Source: Adiantum capillus-veneris (Eukaryota > Streptophyta > Polypodiopsida > Polypodiales > Pteridaceae). Taken from it: 64,000 bases of DNA. The notes under the pieces are model-generated. The model had not been told where the DNA came from, ran no database searches, and was given only the letters and a program-made list of their open reading frames with translations. The translations under genes were made by a program, and so were the position numbers. Location of the stretch: positions 61,704,120-61,768,119 of the forward strand of contig CM043956.1 of assembly GCA_014529385.2 (NCBI GenBank). Direction: 5' to 3'. Positions 11,118 to 22,118 of the stretch are shown in pieces; positions within the stretch are counted from its first letter, which is position 1; every line of letters starts with the position of its first letter.

Positions 11118-11935
11118 TCTTTAATAGCCATCCCGCATAGAATAACCTGAAACTGTCTCCGACTCTCCATGTTGTATCTGAATAAAAATGTCCACAAAGT
11201 CAAGATATATGGCATACTGGTGACCATATCCTCGAAGCTTTTGTGATGAATCACGAAAATAGCCAGAATCAAGGGCTTCCAAGACAATGCATCTGCCACT
11301 AAATTCTTTTGTCCCTAAACATGGACAATATGGAAGTGAAACTGTGACAGGATGTTAGCCCATCGCCTGCTTTTCCGAAAGCTGCTTCTATGACAAGAAG
11401 TAGCGTAAACTCTGATGATCCATAAAGACTGTAAAATCAGCTCCGAGTAAATAGTGTCGCCACTGTGTAAGAGCTTGGATCACTGCCAAAAGCTCTTTCT
11501 CATAAATCTGAGCTACCAATTCTGGCCGTGAAAACATCCTGCTTTCGTAAGCAATGACATGGCCTTCTTGCATCAAACTCCTCCCAGACTACGACCACAA
11601 GCATCACAATAAACTTTGAATGGCTTTTGCAAGTCTGGCAAAGCCAACACTGGTCAAGTAGTCAGTTTTTCTTTGAGCGTCTGAAAAGCAGTCACCTCCG
11701 TCGGTCCCCACGTGAAAGGGACTCCTTTTTGAGTCAGTAAATGCAAAGGTAAAGCTATCTCTGCAAACTTCCGAATGAACCGCCGATAATAAGAGCACAA
11801 GCCCAAAAAGCTACGAACTTTGTGAACATTCTTTAGTTCAGGCCAATCGCAGATAGTCTCAATTTTGGCCAGGTCCATTTGCATCCTTTCTGTTGGGACA
11901 ACGTGCCCCAAGAAAAACATCTCTATGCTAAAACT
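11118..11935 (-). pseudogene. gypsy pol fragment (RT end, RNase H, integrase start)
   Basis: Relic of an element close to A. On the minus strand it carries FLGHVV and SFLGLCSYYRRF (RT thumb, about 11930-11780), then RNase H with VIAYESRMFS and KELLAVIQAL (about 11576-11388), then NLVADALS and a stub of the integrase N-terminal region to about 11118. It keeps Gln codons that are TAG in element A and has TAG at one where A keeps CAG, so the two decayed separately. Both ends are abrupt. The left end runs into unrelated Lys/Ser-rich sequence, then the solo LTR. Confidence 0.8.
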
Positions 11936-12075
11936 TGTTCCAGTTGTTCTTCTATTTGGCACGTGGTGCCTAGAGTGGTTACAGCGGTATCAAAGCTTCA
12001 GTCATTTGCTTTTCCGACAAGCAAACCAGTCCTTCGTGAGGAGAAAATTGGCACTGATGGATTCCGAGGAGTAAG
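11936..12075 (+). mobile_element. 5' scrap of a family C element: LTR end, PBS, gag start
   Basis: Plus-strand order: about 45 bp of LTR end finishing GAGTGGTTACA at 11983, a primer-binding site CGGTATCAAAGC at 11985-11996, then ATGGATTCC at 12056. The gag frame stops after five codons. The LTR end matches 46500-46556. The junction with the minus-strand pol fragment at about 11935 is a chimera. Confidence 0.7.
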
Positions 12076-12782
12076 TACGGTTTCTCGCCAATGAATTGCA
12101 CCACATATTTTCAAGGCATCCTCGGCACAATTCACCTATTCTGCACAATCTTCAACAGTTCTTGAGCTATATGATGCCTTCTGCCATATCTCTAGTATTT
12201 TACCATCCAGCACCCGACGGTGCAAGAGCTTTAGTCAATGTAACAGGGAATGGGCGAAACGCACCCTAAACCTTCCGAAACGGCACTCCAGACGCATCGG
12301 GCTCCCAGAACAGAGTTGAGAACAGAACATCATTCGAGAACGGGGTGTAACCGGAACGTTGACCCAGAGTCGGGGGGGACGGTGCAAAACAACAACTCTT
12401 TTTTAACTAGCCATTTGGGGGCAGATTTGGGGCTGTCTGGAGGCAGCTTTGGGGCTGTTTGAAATGTGCAACAGAAGTGAGTGATGGTGTATGGCTTAGG
12501 ATAAGTCACCAATGGGTGCTCAAGGTTCCTTTTACTAACGAAAGGGAGAGCCTTGCTTGACTTAATGAGAGAATATGCAATGACCAAAACAAAGAGAGTG
12601 GAAAATTGTGAGTGCAAAGTGCATGAGAGTGCTGGGGGGGGGGGGGGGGGAGAGAGAGAGAGAGAGAGACGACACCAGATGGGGTCCCAAACCCCCCTTC
12701 AAGGACCCCCCTCTCTATTGCTAGAGAGGTATTTGCTTTAGATTGCACAAAGTCTGGTACAATGCTTCTAGATGTTGAGGTA
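12076..12782. other. No gene; host of element A insertion, G/GA microsatellite
   Basis: No convincing coding sequence. It contains a G run at 12634-12650 followed by a GA run to 12669. The right end is the original neighbour of 19557, since element A is inserted between them, so part of this stretch should belong to the family G LTR. Confidence 0.45.
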
Positions 12783-12787
12783 CTTGA

Positions 12788-13379
12788 TGTAACAAACTTG
12801 GACACTCCAAGTCAAGATTCTACAGCGACACAGCAGAGATTCACTTCAAAACAGTTCACAGTTCACAATTGATTCGACACGGCCCGGCGGAGTTCCGTGC
12901 TTAGAGATATTGGCCCCAAAGACTGGCGCCCCTTTCGGTATTTCTTTTTGAAGTAATCTGTGTTCAAAAGTACAAGAGAGTGGGAGGGTTCTCACTCTCA
13001 GACTCTGCGTCTAGATACTCTGAGAAGTGAAGGCCCTGCCCATCAATTTATAAGTTACAAGGGATGCCCAAAAGCAGAGCCCCAAAAGCTTTTCTTTCAA
13101 AAGCTTGTAAAAATAAAGCAATGTTCCAAAAGCTTCTCAATTCAGCCAGCATAAGAATTATCCAACGCAAAAAGCAGGAATTCCGTAGAGCTGCCCGCAA
13201 ATCACGAAAATTCCATACGGATGCCACGTCAGCTCTGTCAACGGAAATTACGCCGGAAAATCCGGGTCTGCCACGTCAGCACTAGTTCCGCGTTTCTGCT
13301 AGCCTGTTGTGAATGTCCAGTCTGCTTCCCAACTTGGGAATGTGTGTCCAGGGCCATGCCACGTAACCGGTTTGTGACA
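12788..13379 (-). repeat. Element A 3' LTR (592 bp)
   Basis: On the minus strand it runs TGTCACAAACCGG to AAGTTTGTTACA. It contains the shared core GAAAGGGGCGCCAGTCTTTG near 12910-12945. Compared with the 566-bp 5' LTR it has indels and many substitutions, so the insertion is not recent. Confidence 0.9.
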
Positions 13380-13975
13380 TACCCCCCTCTTGAAAGCAGC
13401 CCTCGATTACGCCCGCAAAACAGACAGAGGCCATAAACTGTCTTAGCAGACATTGACTGTTAGTACCGACGCACTAGGAACAACACCTCTAGCACATGTA
13501 CCAATCGACAGTCACATCATAAGACATCTCACATCAAAAAATCATTCCAATCTCAGACCATGATTAATCGGCAACGTATGTAGCAATCGCATCTAGATCC
13601 AGTCGGGACCTCATAGATGCCCGATTAACTAATCCTTATTGCACCTCATAGATGCCCGATTAACTAATCCTTATTGCAATCATGTCTATAGAGATTTATC
13701 AGACCGAAATGCTGCAGTCATTTCGTCTATCAGTTCCTGCACTCAAACAAGTCAAGTACAAATCAGTATCATATTATCGAGAATTCCAAATTTTAAAGTC
13801 ATTACGACAGAATACGGTCAACCCACAGTATCCCTGAAACCCAAAAGGGACACAGTGACTCTATTATCAAAAATCAGGGCAATTTGTTGACAAAGGAGTG
13901 GAGTGACACCCCTCTTGTGCAAGCTCACTACACCAAATTCCGCCCATGCTTAAATCAAGGTTCTATCGGAGTAGA
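13380..13975 (-). other. Element A 3' untranslated region and polypurine tract
   Basis: The purine tract AAGAGGGGGGTA (13380-13391, minus) directly precedes the 3' LTR and primes plus-strand DNA synthesis. Just upstream is one arm of the hairpin that is intact in the sister copies (GTAATCG). A 35-bp tandem duplication lies at 13608-13642 and 13643-13677. No coding sequence. Confidence 0.75.
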
Positions 13976-15510
13976 CTATGCTAAACCAAATGCTTCAAGG
14001 TAAAGGTTTACAATCTGAGGAGTATCTGCCAGGTCCTCCTCCTCCATCCACTTCGCATCCAATGCGGGATAGTTCTTGATTTTAACCAAGAACCGTCTTA
14101 TCGCTTTACCTTTTATTTTTCTATCTTTATGTGCCAATATCTGTTCTGGAACGAGTATCTCCTCGCTTTCCTCCACTTCGGGTTGCTCTTCTGGCTCCCC
14201 ATCATCGGGCACATCGCCTTTAAAAGGCTTCAAGAGACTCACATGAAAAGATTTGTGAATTCTCCAAATATCGGGCAGCTTCAGTCTAAAGGAGACATCA
14301 TTTATCTTTTCAGTATCTGGAAAGGTCCATAGTATCTCATGCTAAGCTTTGGAAAAAGTCGCTCCTTTCCCTTTTTCTTTCTCAGGCGTGCCTTCTCAAA
14401 ACGTAAGAGCACCCAATCGTTCTCCTTTAATTTCAAATCGCGAGGATGTCGATCTGTTGCCTTTTTGTGTCTTTCCTGAGATTTCTCTAAAGCCTCCCGG
14501 ACCTTGGCAAAAGCTGTGTCCAAGTCCCTCGTGTACTAGTCGGCTTCAAAAATCTTATCTTTTGTGCTTAAGAAGGGTGGAACCTTCAGAGCACCTTCAA
14601 TAATCTCAAATGGTGCCTTCCCCATTGAAGAGTGTATCGTGTTATTGTGGGCAAATTCCACCAAGGACAAATACTTATCCCATTGAGTCTTTTGATCTGA
14701 GATGTAAGACTTCAATAAATCCAGTGGGACTGAATTTGCAATCTCAGATTCCCTATCAGTCTGCGGGTGAAAAGGTGACGAGAACTGCAACCGTGTGCCA
14801 ATGTTCTCCCAAATAGCCTTCCAAAACAAACACGTGAATCGAGGATCTCTGTCGGAGACAATTGTCTCAAGCATGCCATGTAATCTGAATATCTGGGCAA
14901 TGGACAGTCTCGCTAAGTGATCCAACTTGATTGTCTTCTTCACTGGAATGAAATGAGCTTGCTTGCTAAATCTGTCAATAACGGTCTAGATACCATCGTA
15001 CCCACTCTCTGTCTTCTAGAGATCAAAAATGAAATCCATAGCAATACTTTGCCAGGGGCAGGTGGGAATGGGTAAAGGCTTTAACAATCCCTGTGCTTCA
15101 TGCCTGTCAAACTTGACCTTCTGGCATACCTAGCAACTGCGTACAAAATCGTCCATGTCCTTGAGTCTCGGGCCAAAAGAAGTATCTCTCCACATCTTTC
15201 AAGGTGGTATCAATGCCGCGGTGACCCGTAAATGGTGGACAGTGGCATTCGGTTAGAACCTTTTCCCTCAACGGCTGTGTAACGCACAACATCGTTTTCT
15301 TCATCAAGTAGCCATCCCGAATGGAATATTCCGCTACTACCTCCCCATTCTGTATTCGACCGAATACATCTGCAAAATCTGGATCTGTGGCATACTGATT
15401 GACCATATCCTCGAAGCTTCTATGATGTGTCGCGGAAATAGCCAAGACCAACGGCTTCCGAGACAAAGCATCTGCCACCAAGTTTTTTTGTCCCTGCACA
15501 TGGACAATGT
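13976..15510 (-). pseudogene. Element A integrase with chromodomain (broken)
   Basis: DNA integration enzyme. In order on the minus strand: NLVADALSRKP linking RNase H to integrase, the HHCC region with GHRGI and YFFWP near 15200, the core with IVSDRDPRFT near 14850 and HPQTDRESEIAN near 14760, a GPF motif near 14350, and a chromodomain at about 14130-13980 (FLVKIKNYPALDAKWMEEED). Stops and frame changes break it, among them a TAG where Gln is expected before FDFHIVHVQ (about 15515). The usual GQSE reads RESE here. Confidence 0.85.
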
Positions 15511-15514
15511 GGAA

Positions 15515-16890
15515 GTCAAACTATGACAAGATGTTCGCCCACCGCATCTGCTTTTTCGATAGATGCTTCTATGACAAGAAGTAGCGTAAACTCTAGTGAT
15601 CTGTGAAGACCACAAATTCGGCTCCGAGTAGGTAATGTCGCCACTGAGTAAGAGCATGGATAACCGCCAGAAGTTCTTTCTCATATATCTGTGCTGTCAA
15701 TTCCGCCCTTGAAAACAATCGGCTCTCATAGGCAATGACATGGCATTCTTGCATTAAGACCACACCTAGACTACGACCACAAGCATCACAATATACTTTG
15801 AATGACTTCTGCAAATCTGGCAAGTCAACACTGGTTCTGTAGTCAATTTCTCTTTCAATGTCCGAAAGGCAATCACCTCTATGGGTCCCCGCAAGAAAGG
15901 GACTCATTTCTGTGTCAAAATATGCAAAGGGGAAGCAACCTCTGCAAACTTTCTAATGAACCGTCGCTAGTAAGAACATAAGCCAAGAAGCTTCTAACTT
16001 CATGGACATTCTTGAAATCGGGCCTATCACGTGTAGTCTCAATCTTGGCCAGGTCCATCTGCACTCCTGCTGCTGAGACAATGTGTCCCAAAAAGTGTAT
16101 CTCTGGTAGGAAAAATTCATTCTTCTTTCATTAATCACCAACTTGTGATCGTGCAATACCTGAAAGACCTGTAGCAAATGTTCTCTATGTTCTGCCTCAT
16201 CCTTGGCGAAGGCGAAGACAATAGTGTCATCAAGAAAACTGCCAACAAAAGATATGTACTCTCTAAAAATCCTGTCCATCATTCGTTAAAGGTCGCTAGA
16301 GCATTGGTAAGGCCAAAAGGCATCACCAAAACTTCAAATACACCGAAAGTCGTCCGAAAAGCTGTCTTGTAGACATCTCCCGACGCAATTCGGATCTGAT
16401 GATATCCGTTCTTCAAATCGATCTTGCTAAACAAGAGGATCCCTGTAGTCGGTCTAGAATATCATCGATCCTAGAAACGGGAAATCTGTTCTTGATAGTG
16501 ATTTTGTTGAGAGCTCTATAATCAATGCACATCCTCCAACATTCGTCTTTCTTAAAACCAACAACACCGGAGAGCAGTAAGGTGAAGTACTCGGCTGGAT
16601 AAGACCCTTTTTCCAAGAGGTCTTTCACTTGGTTCATAATTTCTTTATTCTGTGCTTGGCTCACACAGTAAGGTGGCCGGTTCGGTGGTGTGCTTCCAAG
16701 TATCAGATTAATGGTATGATCCTCAGGACGAGCCGGTGGCAACTCGCCTGACAGGCCCTCAGAAAAGCAATCGGCATGAGTGTGGAGAAAATCTTGGCGT
16801 TCTTTATCAAGTTCAGACATATTTGTCCTATGTTCATCATTTAACTCTTTCAAAAAGATCGAGTAAACAAACAGACTGGATTTCATTTAT
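15515..16890 (-). pseudogene. Element A reverse transcriptase and RNase H (broken)
   Basis: RT begins near 16880 with PEDHTINLILGS and PPNRPPY, continues through [18 protein letters not shown] and the catalytic FLDD near 16225, then RNase H (VIAYESRLFS, KELLAVIHALTQWRHYLLG) near 15740-15620. The second half of the fingers and the thumb are in other frames. In the thumb, SYYRRF has become SY-stop-RRF at about 15970. The order is standard gypsy. Confidence 0.85.
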
Positions 16891-16975
16891 TTTGAAACGG
16901 CCGAAGCCGATACAATAGAGACAGACTCGCCCTTGAGCTTCACATCAAGTATAATGTTTCGGCCCTTTTCAGTAG

Positions 16976-17287
16976 TCAATGTCGCTTTCTTCGCCTGATA
17001 ATCGACCACGACGTTGTTCTTATGGTACGAAGGACGCCTAGGAGGACATCACAACCTTCCAAGGGCATTATGTAGAAGTTTTCGTGCCCCAAATACCCCT
17101 GACAATGCAACCGAAGTTTGCCAATGACAAGTGCAATGGCTACGTCCCTGCCGAGTGCCGCTAGAACTGCCTCTGCTTGTGGTCCCATTTGATAGGGTGT
17201 AATCTCGAGCCGCGCCGCCAATTTAGGTGAAATGAAGTTGGCCTTGGCTCCTCCATCAAAGAAAATCAAGGCGTCTTGATCTTTCAC
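16976..17287 (-). pseudogene. Element A aspartic protease
   Basis: Retropepsin-like segment with ALIFFDGGAKANFIS at the active site, ending GCDVLLGV. The usual D-S-G-A is here D-G-G-A. It lies between the gag zinc knuckle and RT, as expected for gag-PR-RT order. Confidence 0.75.
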
Positions 17288-18926
17288 ATTGCCCCAAGCT
17301 CAGCAAAGTTCTGTACTTTCATCAATCGTGCTTGGGTCAGTATCCATGCAATCTGGAACCAGTCCTGCTTTCATCTTGCCTTCTTGTCCACGTCCTCAAC
17401 TGCTTTCAAACTCTCTGGCCTTTCTTCATCTTGTTCTTTCTATGCCTTTTTAGGGCACTTCGCGGAGATGTACCCATGTTCCCCGCATCGAAAACACTTC
17501 CCCTCTTTGATGTAGTTGGCTCTCTCCCGAAGAGTGATCCAGGGTCGTGCATCCTTATCTTTCTTTTCTTGGGGGCTCTTCTTCTTTCTACTTTCATTAT
17601 TAGAAGTCTGTTTGGTTCTCTGAGTCATGATCTCATCTGTGAGGTAAGTTAGACTGCTTGAATGTATGGCAAAATCCCGTTTCGCATGACCCATCAATTC
17701 TTGAATAGATCTGACTTTTGTTCTAAGCAGTGATCTCGGATCTCTGCAGGAAGTCCACAGCAAAACCACTCAATCTGTTCTTTAAACGAGATCTTCTTAA
17801 ATGAAGAGGCTGGTAGAAAAGAGCTCCAAAATCTCTCACAATATGCATCCAAAGAATCTCTCTTGGTCATCAGAAGATGATTCCAAGCAGTTCGTATAAC
17901 TCGTTCGTACTCCCGAGTCAGCCAAGAAGAAATAAAAAGCCTTTTAAATTTCAGCCATTTAACCGGCGCTTTCTTGTTCAATAGAAGGGTGGACCACCAT
18001 GTTCGAGCATTTCCCTTGAAGAAAGAGGTAGCACTCCGAATCTTGGAGTGCTCTAAGTAATGCCCTCCAGAGAAAGCTATATCAAATTGCTATATGAAGG
18101 CCAAAGCCCTCGAAGCATCTCGGAATCCAGAAAAAGTGTCAAACTTAATTGATTGTCCACCTTCTTTAAATTCTTGAACTTTCTTGCTTTTATCGTCGAG
18201 AAAGTCATATTGGTTGGCTTTATAAAAATGCTACTTCTATGCGTAAAATCTGTGATCCTCGGAGTCCGAAATATCTGAAGGCGAGTACTCTGTAGAGCTG
18301 TCAGAAACTGGGCGAAACTTAGGCTTCTCTGCCTTTTTCTTGCCCTTTCCGCAGCTTTGCGTTTTGCTTCGTTTTTCCCCTTTCCCGTCGAGTCAGAAGA
18401 GATAGAAGAACTGTCAGAAGAAGAAGAAGAAGAAGAACTGGATACTCCTTCAAATCGCACAAGCTTCTTTTGCTTTCTTGCGGAGACGAAAGTAGATTAA
18501 CGACCCAAATAACCCGGGAAGTCGGTTCCTTTCTTCTGCTTTTTGTCGTGCTTTTTGGCTTTGTTATTCGCGTAAAAAAAGCTGAGTAATCCATGTATCA
18601 ACCACCTCTTCCAATTCTTGCTCTGTAAACATCCTCAAAGTAGGAGGTTTCTTGAGTGTCGGTTTGAGGGAAGGCTCTGTGGCCTTCTGCCACTGGGTGT
18701 GCACTTCGTCAAAGGATGTCTGAGTCAAAAATTCTGCAAATTTCGGATCCTTCGCAAGGTTGATCATCATCTTTGTCGCGTCGTCAACCAATTGTCGACG
18801 TTCCATCTCTTCAATCTCTGCCTGAGTAGGCCAAGGCAGGCCGTACTCTTCGTGAGAATCTTCTTCGTGATCTCTTCCCGCATCCCTAGATGCAGAGGAA
18901 GTAGAATGTTCGTTGTTGGAATCCAT
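17288..18926 (-). pseudogene. Element A gag (broken)
   Basis: Nucleocapsid/capsid protein. The start is the ATG at 18924-18926 (MDSNNEHSTSS): the same MDS start is seen in the derivative at 21640 and in the scrap at 12056. The C-terminal zinc knuckle CFRCGEHGYISAKC lies near 17455-17496. A Ser-rich acidic stretch is near 18420. A capsid-like region (YERVIRTAWNHLL, SLDAYCERFW) is near 17900-17820. Several frame changes break it. Confidence 0.8.
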
Positions 18927-18977
18927 AAGTGCCGCCAGAAAAGGATCCGATTTCCCGGTAGAAGAGAAATCGGCCAC

Positions 18978-18989
18978 GCTCTCATACCA
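18978..18989 (-). other. Element A primer-binding site
   Basis: Minus strand TGGTATGAGAGC, one mismatch from TGGTATCAGAGC, the plant initiator-Met tRNA complement. It starts two bases after the 5' LTR. Confidence 0.85.
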
Positions 18990-18990
18990 C

Positions 18991-19556
18991 TGTAACAAAC
19001 TTAGACACTCTAAGTCAAGATTCTACCGCGACACAGTAGAGATTCACTTCAAAACAGTTTGCAGTTCACAATTGATTGGACACGGCCCTGCGGAGTTCCG
19101 TGCCTAGAGATATTGGCCCCAATGACTGGCGCCCCTTTCGGTATTTCTTTTTGTATTAATCTGTGTTCAAAGTACAAGAGAGTGGGAGGGTTCTCACGCT
19201 CAGACTCTGCGTCCAGATACTTTGAGAAGTGAGGGCCCTGCCCACCAATTTATAAGTTACAAGGGATGCCCAAAAGCACAACCCCAAAAGCTTCTCTTTC
19301 AAAAGCTTGTAAAAATAAAGCAATGGTCCAAAAGTTTCTCAATTCAACCATCGTAAGAATTAGCCAGCACAAAAAAGCAGGAATTCCATACAGCTGCCCG
19401 CAAATCACGGAAATTCCTGACGGAAATTACACCGGAAAATCCAGGTCTGCACGTCAGCACTCGTTCCACGTTTCTGCTGGCTTGATGTGAATGTCCAGTT
19501 GCTCCCCTACTTGGAAATGTGTGTCTAGGGCCATGCCACGTCAACGGTTTGTGACA
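18991..19556 (-). repeat. Element A 5' LTR (566 bp)
   Basis: Minus strand TGTCACAAACCG to AAGTTTGTTACA, adjacent to the PBS. It carries the shared core near 19110-19145. The right flank is CTTGA. Confidence 0.9.
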
Positions 19557-20360
19557 CTTGACGACGACGACGATGATGATTGTGACGATGACGACAATGG
19601 TGTTGTCGTCGAGGTCAGATCTGCCATGCTAATGGCTGAAATCTGAAAACACTAGGCCTACTGCTGGGGATCTGCAACTGCGGTACTGCTACATGGTGGA
19701 TCTGCAACTGTCCATGCATGCAAACGATAAAAACATTGGCTGTCTAAAGGCTGAATACGCTGGCTGAAATCTGGGCTGAATCCTGATCGTTGTCTGATCT
19801 GCTGCGATAGGGCGAATGCGGCGAGGATCTACTACCGAAGGGTTGCTGTACGGCGAGGCTATGGCTGATCTGAAAACGCTGATCTTATGGGCTATGGCTG
19901 ATCTGAAAACGCTGATCTTATGGGCTAAAAATGCTGGTCTTCTGATGCAAAAACGCTGATGCAGATGGTTGCAAAATGCTAGACTCGGTGCTCTTTGAGA
20001 AAAAGTTGGAGATGCCTGAGGGTGCTGCCGGTCTGCTGGTGCTTGCCCTCCTTGTGTGTCTGCTTCTTCTGCTTCTACTGGGCGCCCCCTGCCTTGCTTA
20101 TATAGGTGCCAAGAGATGGGTCGAGCAGTCCTACATCCTTCCACGATTTGGCAATCATAATAAAATGTCACTTATTATTAATAATGCCATAAGAGGTGGT
20201 TCACGTGCAACATGGGGAAAAATGGGTTCATACAGTGGAAAGTGCTATCATGCTTGGTATTGGGTACTGATGCTAATGATTCTGGGTTGTGCAATCAGAG
20301 GGTATGCAGCTACTCTAACAGCTTGCTCACATGCACATAGGGTTAGATGTGCACGTGACA
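19557..20360 (-). repeat. Family G LTR, part
   Basis: The minus-strand start TGTCACGTGCACATC at 20360 directly follows a purine tract (AAAAGGGAGGGA), as a 3' LTR should. A TATATAAG-like box lies on the minus strand near 20098. A 34-bp direct duplication (GGCTATGGCTGATCTG...) occurs at about 19857 and 19891. The LTR is cut at 19556 by element A and should continue left of 12788. Confidence 0.6.
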
Positions 20361-21013
20361 TCCCTCCCTTTTCAAGGTGAGGTATTGATACCGAACTGTA
20401 TGGCGTCTACAGAGTCCACCAATCTTGCGAAGTACTCTTCGCTTGCCCACTCTGCTACGTGGGTCGTTCGATACTTGAAATTCATCAAAGTCTACAATGC
20501 TTGCTTCTATGGGCCACGCCGAAAGCGACACAGAATGATCTGTTGCGGCTCCAATGCTGTAACTTCTTCTATGATCTCGGGTCCACCTTCTTCAAGGATC
20601 TCCGCTAAGGAATATCCTTGAAAACACTTCAAACACAAAACCATAAACATATCCGTTCCTTGTCGAAAGACTGAAACAAGACTCTTCTTTCTAAATGACT
20701 AACCATCTAGCTCAAGATGCTCAGTTAACTCTGACTCCTGCCAAGCTTGATACCAATTAATGGCATCCCCTGATGATAGATACATGGTAGTAGTCAAACT
20801 TTAATGTTGCTTGTTTTCTTATTAGTCGCAAAGTAAGCTTTAAATTGATGCAACCAAGAATGAATCACAGATGCATCCATCTTACCATCATACTTACTAA
20901 ACGTCAACTTCTCAGTGACTGGATTGATGGAATCTTCATCTCTACCTGTGCTACGGGATGGCTCACCAACCTCCTTGATTGGCTCGTCTTTCATGGAGAG
21001 TACTTGTAGGACA
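20361..21013 (-). pseudogene. Family G element: gag C-terminal part and 3' region
   Basis: 20994-20794 (minus) reads KLTFSKYDGKMDASVIHSWL and FKAYFATNKK, a retrotransposon capsid (Retrotrans_gag-like) start. It continues after a one-base shift with GDAINWYQAWQESEL near 20740. Then comes a poorly identified acidic segment to 20370 with several TAG codons, ending at the polypurine tract. No protease, RT or integrase is present between, so the element is a non-autonomous or deleted copy. Confidence 0.65.
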
Positions 21014-21575
21014 AGTCACAAACTGCTTATGTGGCCTGACCCTACCTAATAAAGTTGTGTCAACTTATGGCCAAGGGACGCAAAGAGATAAAAACTACGT
21101 AGAAGTCTGTTGACATGGCAGTTGTACGGACGCCGCAGATCACGTTGAGTGCTAACGTGGTTGTACGGATTTTCGCAAATCGCGCTGACATGGCATTGTA
21201 CGGATTTCCGCAGGCAATGCTGACTACTTTTGGCTGCCAGCTTTTGGAAAAAGGTTGCTTTTGAGTTTCATGCTTTTGGGGCTCTGCTTTTAGCACCCCT
21301 TGTAATGTTTATAAGTGGCTCACTTCTCAAAGCATCTAGATGCAAAGTCTGAGAGCGAGCACCCGCGGGAGTTGTACTTTGCTCAAAGATTAATATTTGC
21401 TCAAAGATTAATATAAAAGAAATACCGAAAGGGGCGCCAGTCCTTGGGGCCGATCTCTCTTAGCACGGAACTCTGCCGGGCCATGTCGACTCTCTCTTGA
21501 ATTGTGAATTGTTTTGAAGTGAATTTCTGTTGTGTCGCCACAGAATCTAGGCTTGATGTGTTCAAGTTTGTTATA
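21014..21575 (+). repeat. Derivative 5' LTR (562 bp)
   Basis: Starts AGTCACAAACTG (first base changed from T) and ends AAGTTTGTTATA (C to T in the terminal ACA). It carries the GAAAGGGGCGCCAGTCCTTG core near 21428. Confidence 0.85.
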
Positions 21576-21576
21576 G

Positions 21577-21588
21577 TGGTATCATAGC
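21577..21588 (+). other. Derivative primer-binding site
   Basis: TGGTATCATAGC, one mismatch from the initiator-Met PBS, one base after the LTR. Confidence 0.85.
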
Positions 21589-22079
21589 ATGGCTGATTTC
21601 TCTTCTACCGGGAAATCTGATCCCTTTTCTCGCGACACCTATGGATTCCGAAAAGAATCAATCGACCTCTTCTGCATCCGCTGAGGCGGGAGGAGGCAAT
21701 ACGACAAATTCAAGCGACTTAGTAGAAGATGAGTACGGGCCACCCCGGCCCACACAGTATGAACTCAAGACGAACTAACTGCACCATTTTGGTCTCATAA
21801 ATCTCTATAGACATGATCGCAATAAGTATTAGTCAATCCGGCATCAGTGAGGTCCGGGATGGATCTAGATGCGGTTACTAAATACATTGCTGGCAGTCAT
21901 GGTCTGAGATTTAGAATGAATTTTTTTGTGATTGATTTGTCATGTAATGTCATGTGATGTCATGTGTAGTGATGTGACTGTCGTCTTTGTAGAAGTGCTA
22001 GATGTGTCATGTTTAGTGCGTCGGTACTTAGAGTCAGTGTCTACTGAAATGGTTTATGGCCTCTGTCTGTTTTGCAAGC

Positions 22080-22118
22080 GTAATCGAGAGCGATTACAGT
22101 TCTTTCAAGAGGGGGGTA
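22080..22118 (+). other. Hairpin and polypurine tract of the derivative
   Basis: A perfect 7-bp stem (GTAATCG 22080-22086, CGATTAC 22091-22097) with a 4-base loop, then AAGAGGGGGGTA at 22107-22118 abutting the 3' LTR. The same arrangement occurs in element B at 23780-23817. Confidence 0.8.

Larger units (their letters stand above)
12788..19556 (-). mobile_element. Element A: complete decayed Ty3/gypsy chromovirus-type element
   Basis: 6769 bp, flanked by identical 5-bp duplications CTTGA at 12783-12787 and 19557-19561. Reading on the minus strand: 5' LTR, PBS, gag, protease, RT, RNase H, integrase, chromodomain, 3' untranslated region, polypurine tract, 3' LTR. Domain order RT-RNase H-integrase is Ty3/gypsy, and the C-terminal chromodomain places it with chromoviruses. 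The internal region has many stops and frameshifts and cannot be active. It interrupts an older LTR (family G). Confidence 0.92.

Noticed and set aside
20738-20760. A primer-binding-like word (minus strand TGGTATCAAGC)
   Set aside because: It lies inside a gag reading frame and encodes the conserved W-Y-Q-A-W segment; no LTR end adjoins it.
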